In this document: in pieces, positions 13,720-22,992 of the stretch
Numbering within the stretch: the stretch's first letter is position 1
Layout of the letters: each line of letters starts with the position of its first letter
Notes under the pieces: generated by a model
The model's input: the letters and a program-made list of their open reading frames with translations, nothing else
Told to the model about the DNA's origin: nothing
Database searches by the model: none
Assembly (NCBI GenBank): GCA_032906705.1
Contig: JAJTZC010000007.1
Location: 1 to 54,769 of the forward strand
Direction: 5' to 3'
DNA: 54,769 nucleotides
From: DASPPF01 sp032906705
Lineage (GTDB): Archaea; Thermoproteota; Nitrososphaeria; Nitrososphaerales; Gagatemarchaeaceae
Made by a program: the position numbers and the translations under genes

Positions 13720-14754
13720 TCAGCCCAGATGTGATTGCGGGGGAAGAAGAGCCGCGCCAATTGTAAGCGCTGCGAACAGCGCGATGGCGATGATGAAAAG
13801 GCCGACCATCAGCTTGCGTTTTCTGGGGCTAGTCTCGCTTCCCCTGTCCAGGACAGGCGCGATCAAGATCAGAATCAGGGCTGGGGTCAGGACATACGGG
13901 ACGGCTTGAAGTCCCCAGTAATTCTCAATGGTGTACACCCAAAGGAGGTACCAGTCAGGCTTCGAGATTTCGATTCCTGGATTGCCTAGCGTTGTGAGCG
14001 GCGCGTTGATTGCAACCGATACGACTGCAACAAGCACGATTGCCAGGAGTCCATAGATTGTCATCCTCGTTATGTGAGTGGAGAATGGAACTTGTGGTTC
14101 TTGGGTTTCCGAGTCCCGTCCAGCGCCCGATATTCCGAGGACCCTGATCAGGTACACGTGGACCCCGACCAGACCGAGAGCAATCAATGGGAGGATGGTG
14201 ACGTGTGCGCTATTGATTCTGATGAGAATGGGAACGTTTGGTGCGAAAGATGGGTCGAACCAGTATCCCAGCACCCCGGCAAATGCGGTGAGCTCGAGGT
14301 TGTGCCCCAGTGCTTCCACTGCCTCTTGGTCCCACCTCAGGACGCTACCGGTAAAAAGCAAGAGCCAGGTGGCTACGAGAAGGCCCGCACCGGCGACCCA
14401 GAGCATCTCTCGCGGCTTCTTGTAGGCAGCCGAGACGTATACTCGCATCATGTGCAGGATCACCAAGATCAGAAGGAGCTGCGCCCCCCAATAGTGCATG
14501 TTCCTCACGAAGTTCCACAAGGCGTCGCCTGTGATGAATTGCACGGACGCATACGCGGCGTTTTGGTCGGGCATCGGGTGGTAGAACTGCTGGAGCAGAA
14601 CGCCCGTAATGCCCTGAGCTATCCCCAGGACCACTACGGACCCGCCGATGACGTAGGTAGGACTGTTTGCGTGCTTCGGAATCATGTGGTCGAGGAAGAT
14701 TCCCAGACCCAGCCTATCCCGGAGCCAGGCTGTTCCCTTCATGGTCGAGGCCAC
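13720..14754 (-). CDS. Cytochrome b of a bc1/b6f-type complex (b6 and subunit IV fused)
   Basis: This 344-residue protein has about eight membrane helices. Heme ligands appear as MHYWG...ILHMM (His-x13-His) and SAHVT...GVHVY (His-x14-His), the latter spacing being the b6f type. The quinol-site motif is PDWY (KPDWYLLWVYTIENYWG), as in subunit IV. It is the core of a quinol-oxidising complex passing electrons to extracytoplasmic copper carriers such as the cupredoxin at 12425-12955. No Rieske gene lies in this window. It overlaps the preceding exported protein by 16 bases and is followed by the membrane regulator. Confidence 0.92.
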   Translation of the reverse strand: MASTMKGTAWLRDRLGLGIFLDHMIPKHANSPTYVIGGSVVVLGIAQGITGVLLQQFYHPMPDQNAAYASVQFITGDALWNFVRNMHYWGAQLLLILVILHMMRVYVSAAYKKPREMLWVAGAGLLVATWLLLFTGSVLRWDQEAVEALGHNLELTAFAGVLGYWFDPSFAPNVPILIRINSAHVTILPLIALGLVGVHVYLIRVLGISGAGRDSETQEPQVPFSTHITRMTIYGLLAIVLVAVVSVAINAPLTTLGNPGIEISKPDWYLLWVYTIENYWGLQAVPYVLTPALILILIAPVLDRGSETSPRKRKLMVGLFIIAIALFAALTIGAALLPPQSHLG

Positions 14755-15482
14755 CTGTACTTCCTATCCTCTAGGAAGAGGAAACCAACCCCGGCCACAA
14801 GGATGACGGCAGAGTAGAACAAGGGAGCTTTGGGATAGTGGTCCATGTAGGGCACGAGCTCGAATCCGATGGGATTCGAGTCTTCGAATGTCGGAGACTG
14901 CGGACCTGCGCCGTTGGCCCATGTTGATACCTTGACCAAGTCTGCGTAGGGAGTACCGATCGCGAGGCCAACTCGCGAATCGCTTGACTTGGTAGGGGCG
15001 CCGAAGACGACGCTCAGTGTGCTGGCTGACAGCTCGCCGGCCGATTTCACATCGGCCGGGCCGATGAACTGGTTCTTCGTCCAGGACCAGAGTTCCGTGG
15101 TACCGTTGGAGTTTGGAGGTGCAAAGCTCAGCGCGATTCCTGCCTTGTCGAGGGAGCCGTTGAATTCCGTCTGAACGAGAATGAGGAAATAGGTTCCATT
15201 GTTAATGGACATCAGGGTAGCGTTGGGAGCGTCGATTGTAAGCATCTTCGCTCCCTGCCACTGGCCGCCGCCAGAGTCCGTAGTTACCGAGAGCGCGCCG
15301 TTGTAGAAGTGGGAAACCAGCCAACTTGGCTCCTCGCGCATCTCGGAATGTGCCACGCTAGCTTGAGGAAGGAGGACCAGAACAACGAGTGCCACGATGA
15401 CTACACGCTGAATACGCCGGCCTGCCCTGCTCCCTGTCGGCCCAATCGCTCGACCCATGTTCGAGTTCGGACTCCTGTCCAT
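14739..15482 (-). CDS. Exported membrane-anchored protein co-encoded with cytochrome b
   Basis: This 247-residue protein has a basic N-terminus and signal helix (about residues 25-44), an extracellular beta-rich domain with several N-x-T sites and Trp residues (WQGAKM, TELWSWTKNQF), and a C-terminal membrane helix followed by LEDRKYRWP. The fold may be DOMON or ethylbenzene-dehydrogenase gamma-like, which would bind heme, but I see no decisive ligand. Its 16-base overlap with cytochrome b indicates a subunit or assembly partner of that complex. Confidence 0.65.
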   Translation of the reverse strand: MDRSPNSNMGRAIGPTGSRAGRRIQRVVIVALVVLVLLPQASVAHSEMREEPSWLVSHFYNGALSVTTDSGGGQWQGAKMLTIDAPNATLMSINNGTYFLILVQTEFNGSLDKAGIALSFAPPNSNGTTELWSWTKNQFIGPADVKSAGELSASTLSVVFGAPTKSSDSRVGLAIGTPYADLVKVSTWANGAGPQSPTFEDSNPIGFELVPYMDHYPKAPLFYSAVILVAGVGFLFLEDRKYRWPRP

Positions 15483-15503
15483 CTACTCGACGTGGGAGGC
15501 AGG

Positions 15504-15547
15504 TTATAACAAATAGGTTGTCCGCCTAATAGGTTAGGTCTCTAACC
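15504..15547 (+). promoter_or_regulatory. TATA box and palindromic operator before the metallo-beta-lactamase gene
   Basis: TTATAAC at 15504-15510 is followed by CCTAATAGG and then the perfect inverted repeat GGTTAG-GTCT-CTAACC (15532-15547), which covers the expected transcription start. These TTAGG/CCTAA half-sites resemble the double palindrome in front of the DtxR-family gene at 29033-29057. Confidence 0.45.
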
Positions 15548-15551
15548 AGAA

Positions 15552-16396
15552 CTGAGAATCGTCTCGGGCGACGAGATTTACGAAGGGTGGGGCGCCAATC
15601 GGGGCTTCACAGTGGCAAAGGAGGGAGTGATAGTGATTGACACTGGGCTTACCCGAGGTGCGGTGACCTCTCTCCTCAGGGGAATCCGAAAGAGGACACG
15701 CCCCCAGTCCGGTTTGTCATAAACACCCATGACCACTCGGACCACGTGTTCGGCAACTCCGTCTTCGACCATGCAGGTTCGTTGATCTTAGGCCACTCAG
15801 TCTGCAAATCGCGTGTGGAGGAACTCGACGAGACAAGGATTCGGGGCTACCGGAAGTACGATGAAAGGCTGAGGAAGGCAATGAGCGGTCTGCGAGTCAC
15901 AGCCCCGTCCCTCAGCTACTCAGAGAACACTCTGTTGAACCTGCTGGAGAAGGAGGTGGAACTCTTGCATCCTCCAGCTGCACACACCAGAGGAGACACC
16001 ATGATTATCCTGCCAGACGACGGTGTGCTTTTCGCCGGCTACGTGGTTTGGGAGGCGTACCATCCGAATTTGGAGGATGCAGACGTTGGCGGTTGGATAA
16101 GCGCACTCCGCAGAATAGAGCGGATGAGGGTCAAGGCAGTAGTCCCGGGACACGGTAGAGTGACGGGGCGGAGGTCGGCGACTAGACTCTCCAGGTACAT
16201 CGCTTGGTTCGACCAGAAGATGCGGGAAGCCGCGGCGCGAAAAACGATGCCCGAGGAGGCAGTAGAGGAGTTGCGCGTCCCTGACACCGAGAAATGGAAT
16301 TTGAAGATGATAATCAAGCGGAACGTCGACATCCTCCTTCCTTGGTACAAGCGAGTGTTCGAGAAGCGGGCTCAGAGTGGTTCGCAAAAGAGCTAG
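15552..16396 (+). pseudogene. Frameshifted metallo-beta-lactamase-fold hydrolase
   Basis: The first part (about 15552-15690) encodes a typical MBL N-terminus (EIYEGWGANRGF, then VIVIDTGLTRG). It ends in another frame than the rest, which resumes KEDTPPVRFVINTHDHSDHVFGN and continues to 16396. One missing A in CGAAAGAGG near 15688-15692 would restore a single protein. The zinc motif THDHSDH is intact and VPGHG is present. The second metal-site motif reads HTRGD but the usual LFAGD is LFAGY, losing the bridging Asp. The first part has no good start; CTG 15552 is the earliest possible. Real decay or an assembly error cannot be told apart here. Confidence 0.7.
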
Positions 16397-16598
16397 TCCC
16401 CCGCGGAAGGTATGCTCTGGTGAGAGCGGGTGGCCTGTACAGAACCAGGTCGGGGTGAAGCTGTCAGGGAGGGACAGTACCAAAGATTCCGGCCGCCAGA
16501 GCTGTGGAATCTGATTCCTTGGCCCCGTACTGGAACTCGCCGTCGCTGTTGAGATTCAAGGGTGGATGGCGGCTCTAACGTTTAATTCCCGTCAGCGG

Positions 16599-17981
16599 AT
16601 GGCGGTGAGAATAGGGGAAATTCGGGACTTGGACGAGAAATTCAGGAAATATGTGGGCGATAACACGCAGAGGTTTGCCCGAGATGTGATACGCTTGGTA
16701 TCTCAACCGAGCGTCTCCGCAAGGAAGCAGGGGATTGAAGAGTGCGCCTCGCTCGTCGAGAAGATGCTCCAAGAAATCGGGGCGAGCACCCGCGTGTTGA
16801 GGTTGGATGGTGCGGCACCGCTGGTGTACGGGGAAATCAAGTCGAGCAAGTCGAAGAAGACTGTTCTGTTCTACAACCATTACGACGTTCAGCCGGAGGA
16901 GCCGCTGGAACTTTGGAAGTCTCCTCCCTTCAAGCCCGAGATCAGAGATGGGATCCTCTACGGCAGGGGGGCGGCCGACGATAAGGGCGAGCTAGTGTCC
17001 AGGCTCAAGCTGGTCGAGACTTACATGAAGGTGCAGGGCGAGCCTCCATGCAACGTGAAGTTCTGTTTCGAGGGAGAGGAGGAGACCGGCAGCGTCCACC
17101 TCCATGACTACGTGTCAAAGAACCACGACCTCTTCAAGGCCGACGGAGTCATCTGGGAGCTCGGAGAGACGGACATGGACGGGAGGCCCAACATCTCGCT
17201 CGGGATGAAAGGGATGATCTACGTGGAGTTCATGCTGAAAAGTCTGGAGGCGGACCAGCACAGCAGCACGGCGGCCGTGCTGCCGAGCGCGCCATGGCGC
17301 ATGGTCCGACTCCTTAACACGATAAAAGACAGCAACGAGAGGATCCTCGTGCCCGGCTGGTACGACGCGGTCGAGAACTTGACCGAGGAAGAGTTAGGAC
17401 TGATTGATCAGTCGGTCTTCGACGAGAAGGAGTACCTCAGCTCCCATGGCTCAAAGACCTTCGCCGGAGGCTTGGCCTCGCGGGAGGCGAAGAAGGCGCT
17501 GGTGCAACGCCCCACGGCGAACATCGCTGGAATATGGGCAGGCTACCAAGGGCCCGGCTCCAAGACAGTGCTCCCAAAGGAGATTCACTGCAAGATGGAC
17601 TTCCGGCTCGTCCCGGACCAAGACCCACAGGACCTTCTTACCAAACTCAAGAAGCATCTGAACGACAACGGCTTCGGGGACGTTGAGGTCAAGCTCAACA
17701 GCATGGAGCCAGCAGCGAGGACGAGCGCCAAGGACCCTCTAGCAAAGGCTTCGATGAGGGCCGGCGAGGAGGTCTGGGGGAAGAAACCCAACGTGGAGGT
17801 ATCATCACCCGGTACGGGGCCGCTCTACATCTTCACCCGCGACTACGGGGCGTCGGCCGTATCGATAGGGGTCTCGAGCACGGACTGCGGCATGCACGCA
17901 CCCAACGAGCACCTCAGGCTGGACTACTTCCAGAAGGGGATTCTCTGGGTGGGTCAGACGATCGAGTACTTCCTAGCGTAG
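16599..17981 (+). CDS. M20-family dipeptidase/carboxypeptidase
   Basis: This is a roughly 460-residue di-zinc peptidase of the M20 (CNDP/PepV/ArgE-like) family. Metal-site motifs are FYNHYDVQP (His, Asp), GRGAADDKGE (bridging Asp), EGEEETGS (catalytic Glu and ligand Glu) and a C-terminal MHAPNEH (ligand His). A lid domain lies between (about residues 200-320). It cleaves dipeptides or N-acyl amino acids in the cytoplasm. An earlier in-frame ATG exists at 16566, but a TATA-like TTTAAT at 16582 lies inside that extension; ATG 16599 or GTG 16605 seems likelier. Confidence 0.9.
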   Translation: MAVRIGEIRDLDEKFRKYVGDNTQRFARDVIRLVSQPSVSARKQGIEECASLVEKMLQEIGASTRVLRLDGAAPLVYGEIKSSKSKKTVLFYNHYDVQPEEPLELWKSPPFKPEIRDGILYGRGAADDKGELVSRLKLVETYMKVQGEPPCNVKFCFEGEEETGSVHLHDYVSKNHDLFKADGVIWELGETDMDGRPNISLGMKGMIYVEFMLKSLEADQHSSTAAVLPSAPWRMVRLLNTIKDSNERILVPGWYDAVENLTEEELGLIDQSVFDEKEYLSSHGSKTFAGGLASREAKKALVQRPTANIAGIWAGYQGPGSKTVLPKEIHCKMDFRLVPDQDPQDLLTKLKKHLNDNGFGDVEVKLNSMEPAARTSAKDPLAKASMRAGEEVWGKKPNVEVSSPGTGPLYIFTRDYGASAVSIGVSSTDCGMHAPNEHLRLDYFQKGILWVGQTIEYFLA

Positions 17982-17983
17982 GC

Positions 17984-18523
17984 CTACCACTTTCTGCGGT
18001 CGCCTCCGAGAAGCCCTTCGCCGACGTGGAGCTGGTCCATGTGCTTGGAGAGCTCGTCCGCGTCCTTCAGCATGGCCCCGCAGTAAGGACAGGCCAAACC
18101 CTTCGGGGTGGCGAGCTCTGGCAGCTCGACCTTTCCCTGCCCTGAGACGATCTGCTTCTGAGTGACCATCCCCACGGCTGTCCTGCCCCGCATGACGACA
18201 AGGCGCCTGACTCCGAGTCGGGACATCTTCGCGATTGCGTCTCCTACCTTGGCGTTCTCCTCTACGCTCTCTACCGGCGAGCTCATCACATCGGAGGCCC
18301 GGGTCTTTGAGGGGTCCTTGCCGATCGCGACGACCTTGAATAGGATGTCTCGTTCCGTGACGATGCCGATCGGCTCGCTGTTCCTGAAGACGACCGCTTC
18401 GCCCGCACCCGCCTTTTGCATTGCCCGCGCTATCTCAACGACCGTGTCATCCATCGAGATACTGACGAAATCCTTGGAGAGGTAGTCTGAAAGCGGCTCG
18501 TCGAGTGACTTGCGCAGGTCCAA
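17984..18523 (-). CDS. CBS-domain pair protein with C-terminal C2H2-like zinc finger
   Basis: This 179-residue protein has two CBS repeats (SISMDDTVVEIARAMQ with GIVTERDIL, then SVEENAKVGDAIAKM with GMVTQKQIV), which usually bind adenine nucleotides. A C-terminal finger follows (ACPYCGAML, then KHMDQLH). It may sense energy state and bind nucleic acid or protein partners. It starts at TTG 18523, about 26 bases after a TATA-like TTAATTAG, and is convergent with the peptidase gene two bases away. Confidence 0.85.
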   Translation of the reverse strand: MDLRKSLDEPLSDYLSKDFVSISMDDTVVEIARAMQKAGAGEAVVFRNSEPIGIVTERDILFKVVAIGKDPSKTRASDVMSSPVESVEENAKVGDAIAKMSRLGVRRLVVMRGRTAVGMVTQKQIVSGQGKVELPELATPKGLACPYCGAMLKDADELSKHMDQLHVGEGLLGGDRRKW

Positions 18524-18601
18524 TGAGTTCCCCGAATGCCCTCCACTAATTAACGTGACGGCGTCTGAACCGTTAATACGCCGGAGCCGGTCTGCGATGC
18601 G

Positions 18602-19741
18602 ATGAAAGTCGGAGTCCTAGGTTCTGGCCTGATGGGCTCCACGATTGCCTGGGACCTCGCGAGGTCGCCCGATGTCGACCAGGTTGTCGTGGCTGACATC
18701 GATGAGGGGAGGCTTGAGAGGGCGAGGAGAAGGATTGGAGGGGGGAAAATGAATACCGAGGTTCTCGACGTCGGCGACAGGGCAAAGACCGCAGATTTCG
18801 TGAGGAGATTCGATGTGGTTTCCTCGGCGCTTCCGCACGGAAAGGTCAACCTGGCGAACTTGGCGGCCGTTGAGGTGGGAGCTAAGATGGTCGACATCGC
18901 GTTCGAGGACGCGCAGATGGAGATGAACGATGCGATGACACGGAGCGGAGGCCTTCTCATTCCAGGCTGCGGCCTTGCGCCCGGCCTCGGTGGAATCCTG
19001 CTAGCTCACGGCGTGCGCACGCAAAAGAGGGCGGACGAAGGGCACATACTCGTTGGGGGGTTACCCCAGAAACCGCGTCCTCCGTACGGCTACAGGCTCG
19101 TCTTCTCGGTGGTGGGGCTGGTCAGGGAGTACACGGACCCCGCGCGTGTGTTCAGGAAAGGAAGGATCGTGAAGGTCAGCCCCTTTTCGAATGTCGAAAC
19201 CGTGGAGTTTCCTTCGCCCATCGGAAGGCTCGAGGCGTTCTGCACTGACGGCCTGGCGAGCCTGGTCTACACGATGAGAGGGATGAGGGAAATGGACGAG
19301 AAGACGCTGAGGTGGCCAGGGCACGCAGAGAAGATGAACCTCCTCCTCGAGTCAGGCTTCTTCTCGACTGAGAAGCTGCACTTTGAGGGAGCCGAGGTGA
19401 GTCCGATCGAGATGTCGTGGAAGGTTCTGGAGAGGAAGCTGGGGGAGGGGCCGCCCTACGACATGACTGTGATGAGGGTAGAGGCCAGGGCGCCAAGCGT
19501 GGGGATTGTCTATGACATGGTCGACAGATACGACAGGAAGAACGACATAACTTCGATGGGCAGGACGACTGGATTCACATGCTCAATCGTCACGCAGATG
19601 GTGGGTTCAGGAGGGATTGGGGGAAAGGGAGTCATTCCGCCGGAGAACGCTGTTCGAGGCGACGGAGTTCGAGTGCTTGTCTCAGAGCTCGGGAAGCGAG
19701 GAGTCAAGATATCTGAGAAGCGCAAGTCCAGGAAGAAATGA
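18602..19741 (+). CDS. Saccharopine dehydrogenase-family NAD(P)-dependent oxidoreductase
   Basis: This 379-residue enzyme starts with a Rossmann motif (KVGVLGSGLMGS), followed by VVVADID and the family signature SSALPHGKV and PGCGLAPGLGG. The C-terminal half matches the saccharopine/lysine dehydrogenase catalytic domain. The exact substrate, probably an amino acid, is unknown. ATG 18602 is 26 bases after a TATA-like GTTAATAC, so the transcript is probably leaderless. It is convergent with the aldehyde dehydrogenase gene three bases away. Confidence 0.85.
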   Translation: MKVGVLGSGLMGSTIAWDLARSPDVDQVVVADIDEGRLERARRRIGGGKMNTEVLDVGDRAKTADFVRRFDVVSSALPHGKVNLANLAAVEVGAKMVDIAFEDAQMEMNDAMTRSGGLLIPGCGLAPGLGGILLAHGVRTQKRADEGHILVGGLPQKPRPPYGYRLVFSVVGLVREYTDPARVFRKGRIVKVSPFSNVETVEFPSPIGRLEAFCTDGLASLVYTMRGMREMDEKTLRWPGHAEKMNLLLESGFFSTEKLHFEGAEVSPIEMSWKVLERKLGEGPPYDMTVMRVEARAPSVGIVYDMVDRYDRKNDITSMGRTTGFTCSIVTQMVGSGGIGGKGVIPPENAVRGDGVRVLVSELGKRGVKISEKRKSRKK

Positions 19742-19744
19742 CTG

Positions 19745-21232
19745 CTACCTTCTGACCCGCTCTGAGGACTCGGTTAGCTGCAGGCTGATGTGCTTCGTCT
19801 GAAGGTACTCCATCAGTCCCTCCATTCCTGTCTCCCTCCCGATGCCGCTCTGCTTGTAGCCCCCGAACGGGACCTCGGGCCCGGGGTTGAGGTGCCTGTT
19901 CACCCAGAGCGTCCCAGTCCGTATTCCATGGGAGACCTTCATTATCCTCGTCATGTTGTTCGACCACACATCGCCTGCTAGACCGTACTTCGTGTCGTTG
20001 GCTATCGCTATCGCATCGTCCTCGTCGTGGAATGGCAGGACGCAGAGGACCGGGCCGAAGATCTCCTCCTGGAAAATCTTCATCGACCTCTCTACTGCCT
20101 CGAATATGGTTGGCGCGACGAAGAAGCCCCTGTCGAATCCGTCGCCCGCGAGTCGCCGGCCTCCGAGAGATACTCTCGCGCCTTGGCTCTTACCTGATTC
20201 GATGTAAGAGAGGACCCTGTCGAGCTGTCTAGCGGAAATGAGTGGCCCCATCTCCGTGTTCGGCTCCAGGCCGTTGCCCACCCTGATTCCGCGCACTGCC
20301 TCGATGTACCGTTTCATGAAAGACGCGTAGACGGTCTCCTGCACGAGGAGGCGCGAACCTGCGTTGCACGACTGCCCCGCGCTCCTGAAGATTGACCAGA
20401 CAGCGCCAGGGAGCGCAGCATCCAGGCTGGCGTCGTCGAAGATGATGTCTGTCGACTTGCCGCCGCACTCAAGGTTGACCTTCTTGAGGTTGGCCGCGGC
20501 CATCTCCATGACCCTCCTCCCAGTCTCGGTCGAACCAGTGAAGGAGATCTTGTCCACCCCGCTGCTCTTGACGAGTTCGCTCCCGACGGGGTCCCCCGGA
20601 CCTGTGACTGCGCTGACCACACCCTTCGGTATCTCACCGACTGAGTCCAGGAGTCCAACGAACTCCATGGTGATGCCTGGAGTGTACTCCGAGGGTTTGA
20701 TTACCACAGCGCAGCCTGCTGCGAGGGCAGGGCCCAACTTCCAGGAGAGTAGGGAGATTGGCGAGTTCCAGGGAACGATCAATCCGCATACGCCGACGGG
20801 CTCGTGGACAACGAGGCTGACGTCGGTGCCACTGTACCTCGGAATCCTCCCGACAATGTGCCTCGAGGCTGAGGCGTAGTAGTCGAAGACGGTGGCCGCG
20901 TTGAGCAGCTCCCCCTTCGAGTCCGCGAGCGGCTTTCCGTTCTCCAGGGTCAGCGTGAGCGAGAGGCGTTCGACCTCCTTTCTGACGAGGTCGGCGATCG
21001 CGTGCAGAGCCTTCGCCCTGTCCTGGGGCCTCTTTGACGACCAGGTGCCGGAGTCGAATGCCTTGCGTGCTTCATCCACCGCGGCCTTGACGTCCTGGGC
21101 AGTAGAGAGAGCCGCCTTGGAAACGAGCTCACCGGTGGCGGGATTCCGACTCTCGAAGGTCCCGCCAGACGAGGCGACCCAGCGCCCGCCGATGTAGTTC
21201 GAGTGGGTCTTCACATCGGACCTGGACTGCAT
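19745..21232 (-). CDS. Aldehyde dehydrogenase, possibly carboxymethyl-hydroxymuconate semialdehyde dehydrogenase
   Basis: This 495-residue NAD(P)-dependent aldehyde dehydrogenase is of normal length. It shows PWNSPISLLSWK, SFTGSTETGR, the general-base Glu in LECGGKS and the catalytic Cys in GQSCNAGSR. In the hpa pathway an enzyme of this family (HpaE) oxidises the semialdehyde made by HpaD. The nearby hpaB/hpaD-like genes make that the leading guess; sequence alone cannot fix the substrate. Confidence 0.9.
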   Translation of the reverse strand: MQSRSDVKTHSNYIGGRWVASSGGTFESRNPATGELVSKAALSTAQDVKAAVDEARKAFDSGTWSSKRPQDRAKALHAIADLVRKEVERLSLTLTLENGKPLADSKGELLNAATVFDYYASASRHIVGRIPRYSGTDVSLVVHEPVGVCGLIVPWNSPISLLSWKLGPALAAGCAVVIKPSEYTPGITMEFVGLLDSVGEIPKGVVSAVTGPGDPVGSELVKSSGVDKISFTGSTETGRRVMEMAAANLKKVNLECGGKSTDIIFDDASLDAALPGAVWSIFRSAGQSCNAGSRLLVQETVYASFMKRYIEAVRGIRVGNGLEPNTEMGPLISARQLDRVLSYIESGKSQGARVSLGGRRLAGDGFDRGFFVAPTIFEAVERSMKIFQEEIFGPVLCVLPFHDEDDAIAIANDTKYGLAGDVWSNNMTRIMKVSHGIRTGTLWVNRHLNPGPEVPFGGYKQSGIGRETGMEGLMEYLQTKHISLQLTESSERVRR

Positions 21233-21269
21233 CCTAGGCAGAAAACGGCCAGAGGCGATTTAATCGTTC

Positions 21270-22028
21270 CTATGTTTTGGCAAGGACTCTGGAGCCAGAG
21301 ATCGTGAACCCTGACCTGTACACGGCGCCTCCAGTCACTCTTGTCTTACCCAAGTCCAACGGAGTCTCGAGCGAACCGTCTCCGAGCCACACGTCCGAGA
21401 CTCTGGAGTTCGATTTCGATATCTCTACAGCCTCTGCCACAGCGCCCTGGCTCTCGTCCGTCCGTGGGAACATGCGCATCCCGTAGGTGGCCCCGAAACT
21501 CTGAAGGTCCTTGGGCTCGCCCTTTCTCCGCACGATGGCCCGCAGCGAGAGGACATTTTCAGGACCCTTCATGCAGAAGGCAGACAACTCCGAGCCTGGG
21601 CCGATTGGCGCCAAGCCGGGATTGAGCGGGTGCAATTTCGTGATCGCTATGCTGTCTGCGAGCCTCTTCTGGTAGCCGTTGAGAAGGCCCCTCAGCAAAG
21701 CCCATTCGGTCGTCACCCACATCACCGGGAAGTAGACGCCCGGCCTCCCTGCGAACGAGCATCTCACTCCGACCGCCGCTTCTCGGTAGAGCGTCCGGTC
21801 TGGACGTGTGGAGACCATCGATCGTTTCGAATCGCTCACCGAGACGATTTCACAGCCGTAGGCTATGCAGTCACCCTCCTCTAACCTGAACGGCTCGGGG
21901 ATCAAGGATCTGAGACGGTCCGCGCTCGCCCTGAAGTAGACTGAAACGTAGTCGGCTCCGTAGTGCCATGGACCGGGTTCTATCGCCGAGTGGTCGCTGG
22001 GTACGAGGGGATGCCCGGACAACTGCAC
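21270..22028 (-). CDS. Acetoacetate decarboxylase-superfamily protein
   Basis: The core matches the ADC superfamily: DYVSVYFRASADRLRSLIPEPF, GCEIVSVSD, a conserved segment with the candidate Schiff-base Lys (LNGYQKRLADSI), and C-terminal strands. I place the start at GTG 22028 (MQLSGHPLVPS). The frame extends to 22184, but that would cross the promoter and start of the divergent FAH gene. Superfamily members decarboxylate beta-keto acids or act as aldolases and dehydratases. Its position in the aromatic cluster suggests work on a ring-cleavage product. Confidence 0.75.
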   Translation of the reverse strand: MQLSGHPLVPSDHSAIEPGPWHYGADYVSVYFRASADRLRSLIPEPFRLEEGDCIAYGCEIVSVSDSKRSMVSTRPDRTLYREAAVGVRCSFAGRPGVYFPVMWVTTEWALLRGLLNGYQKRLADSIAITKLHPLNPGLAPIGPGSELSAFCMKGPENVLSLRAIVRRKGEPKDLQSFGATYGMRMFPRTDESQGAVAEAVEISKSNSRVSDVWLGDGSLETPLDLGKTRVTGGAVYRSGFTISGSRVLAKT

Positions 22029-22045
22029 CGCGAGAGCAGTCAAGG

Positions 22046-22055
22046 GTATAAATCC
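22046..22055 (+). promoter_or_regulatory. TATA box for the FAH-hpaB-hpaD operon
   Basis: GTATAAATCC lies 23-32 bases before the GTG at 22078, fitting a leaderless archaeal transcript, and falls between the two divergent genes. Confidence 0.7.
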
Positions 22056-22077
22056 GTGGCTGCGGGCGAGGGCCAGA

Positions 22078-22992
22078 GTGAAGCTCTGCACCTTCGTTCC
22101 GCTGCAGGAGAGGCGAGGAGCTGGGCGTCTAGGCATAGTGGACGATGAACGAGTCTTCGAGGTTTCCAATGCGGAGAGCGTCAAAGGATTCCTTGATTCA
22201 GGGAACGCGTTGAAGGCGCTGAAGAAGGGCAGGGCTCATCAGCTACCTCGAGTGAAGCTACGCGCACCAATCCCGAGGCCGGGGAAGATCGTTGCCGCCA
22301 TAGTGAACACGCAGGGCATGCTGGGAGGTGGGGATGTCAGACTGGATAGGCCGAGGCTGGACATGAAGGCGCCGAGTGCCGTCATCGGCCCCGGGGTGAC
22401 CGTTCTGGCCGCAGAGTCGGGTATAAGGCCCGAGGTGGAGCTCGCAGCGGTGGTCGGGAGAAGGATCTCGGGAGCGACGCCCGCGCAGGCTAAGAAAGCA
22501 ATCTTCGGATACACCATTCTCAATGATATCACCGCACCCAAGGATTCGCGGGATGACGCCTACGAGGCCTACCGAAGGGACAAGGCCACGGGGATAATAG
22601 CGAAGCGCCTCATGAGGGGACCTCTTTTCAGGTCGAAGAATCACGACACCTTCTGCCCGATGGGCCCGTGGATAGTCTCTAGCGACGAACTACCGGACGT
22701 ATCGAACCTCGAGATGATGGCGAAGTTCAACTCGGAGATCGTTCAGAAGGGGAGCACAGCAGAGTATCTTTTCAGCCCCGAGGAGATAGCGTCATACGTT
22801 TCGGGTTTCCTCACGCTAGAGCCGGGGGACGTTGTATCCTGCGGCAGCGTCGGATGGGCTGGTGCCAAAGACACATCGGACCCGACAGAGTTCATATTGC
22901 CGCCCGGGAAAGGAACTCTCGAGTTGACGATAAGTGGGATAGGGACGCTGTGGAATCCTGTTGCAGAGCAAAGGAGGGAGGGAAGAACGTGA
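22078..22992 (+). CDS. Fumarylacetoacetate hydrolase-family protein, HpaG-like candidate
   Basis: This 304-residue protein has an N-terminal cap domain and a FAH catalytic domain: KIVAAIVNTQG, metal ligands in RPEVELAAVVGR, and GYTILNDITAPKDSR. Family members hydrolyse carbon-carbon bonds or act as decarboxylase/isomerases such as HpaG. Because hpaB and hpaD homologues follow directly, an HpaG-like step after ring cleavage is the best guess. Its stop overlaps the hpaB start (GTGA, 22989-22992). Confidence 0.85.
   Translation: MKLCTFVPLQERRGAGRLGIVDDERVFEVSNAESVKGFLDSGNALKALKKGRAHQLPRVKLRAPIPRPGKIVAAIVNTQGMLGGGDVRLDRPRLDMKAPSAVIGPGVTVLAAESGIRPEVELAAVVGRRISGATPAQAKKAIFGYTILNDITAPKDSRDDAYEAYRRDKATGIIAKRLMRGPLFRSKNHDTFCPMGPWIVSSDELPDVSNLEMMAKFNSEIVQKGSTAEYLFSPEEIASYVSGFLTLEPGDVVSCGSVGWAGAKDTSDPTEFILPPGKGTLELTISGIGTLWNPVAEQRREGRT

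Noticed and set aside
22854..22988. N-terminal extension of the HpaB-like protein
   Set aside because: It lies inside the FAH gene and has no similarity to HpaB; GTG 22989 with a four-base overlap explains the start.
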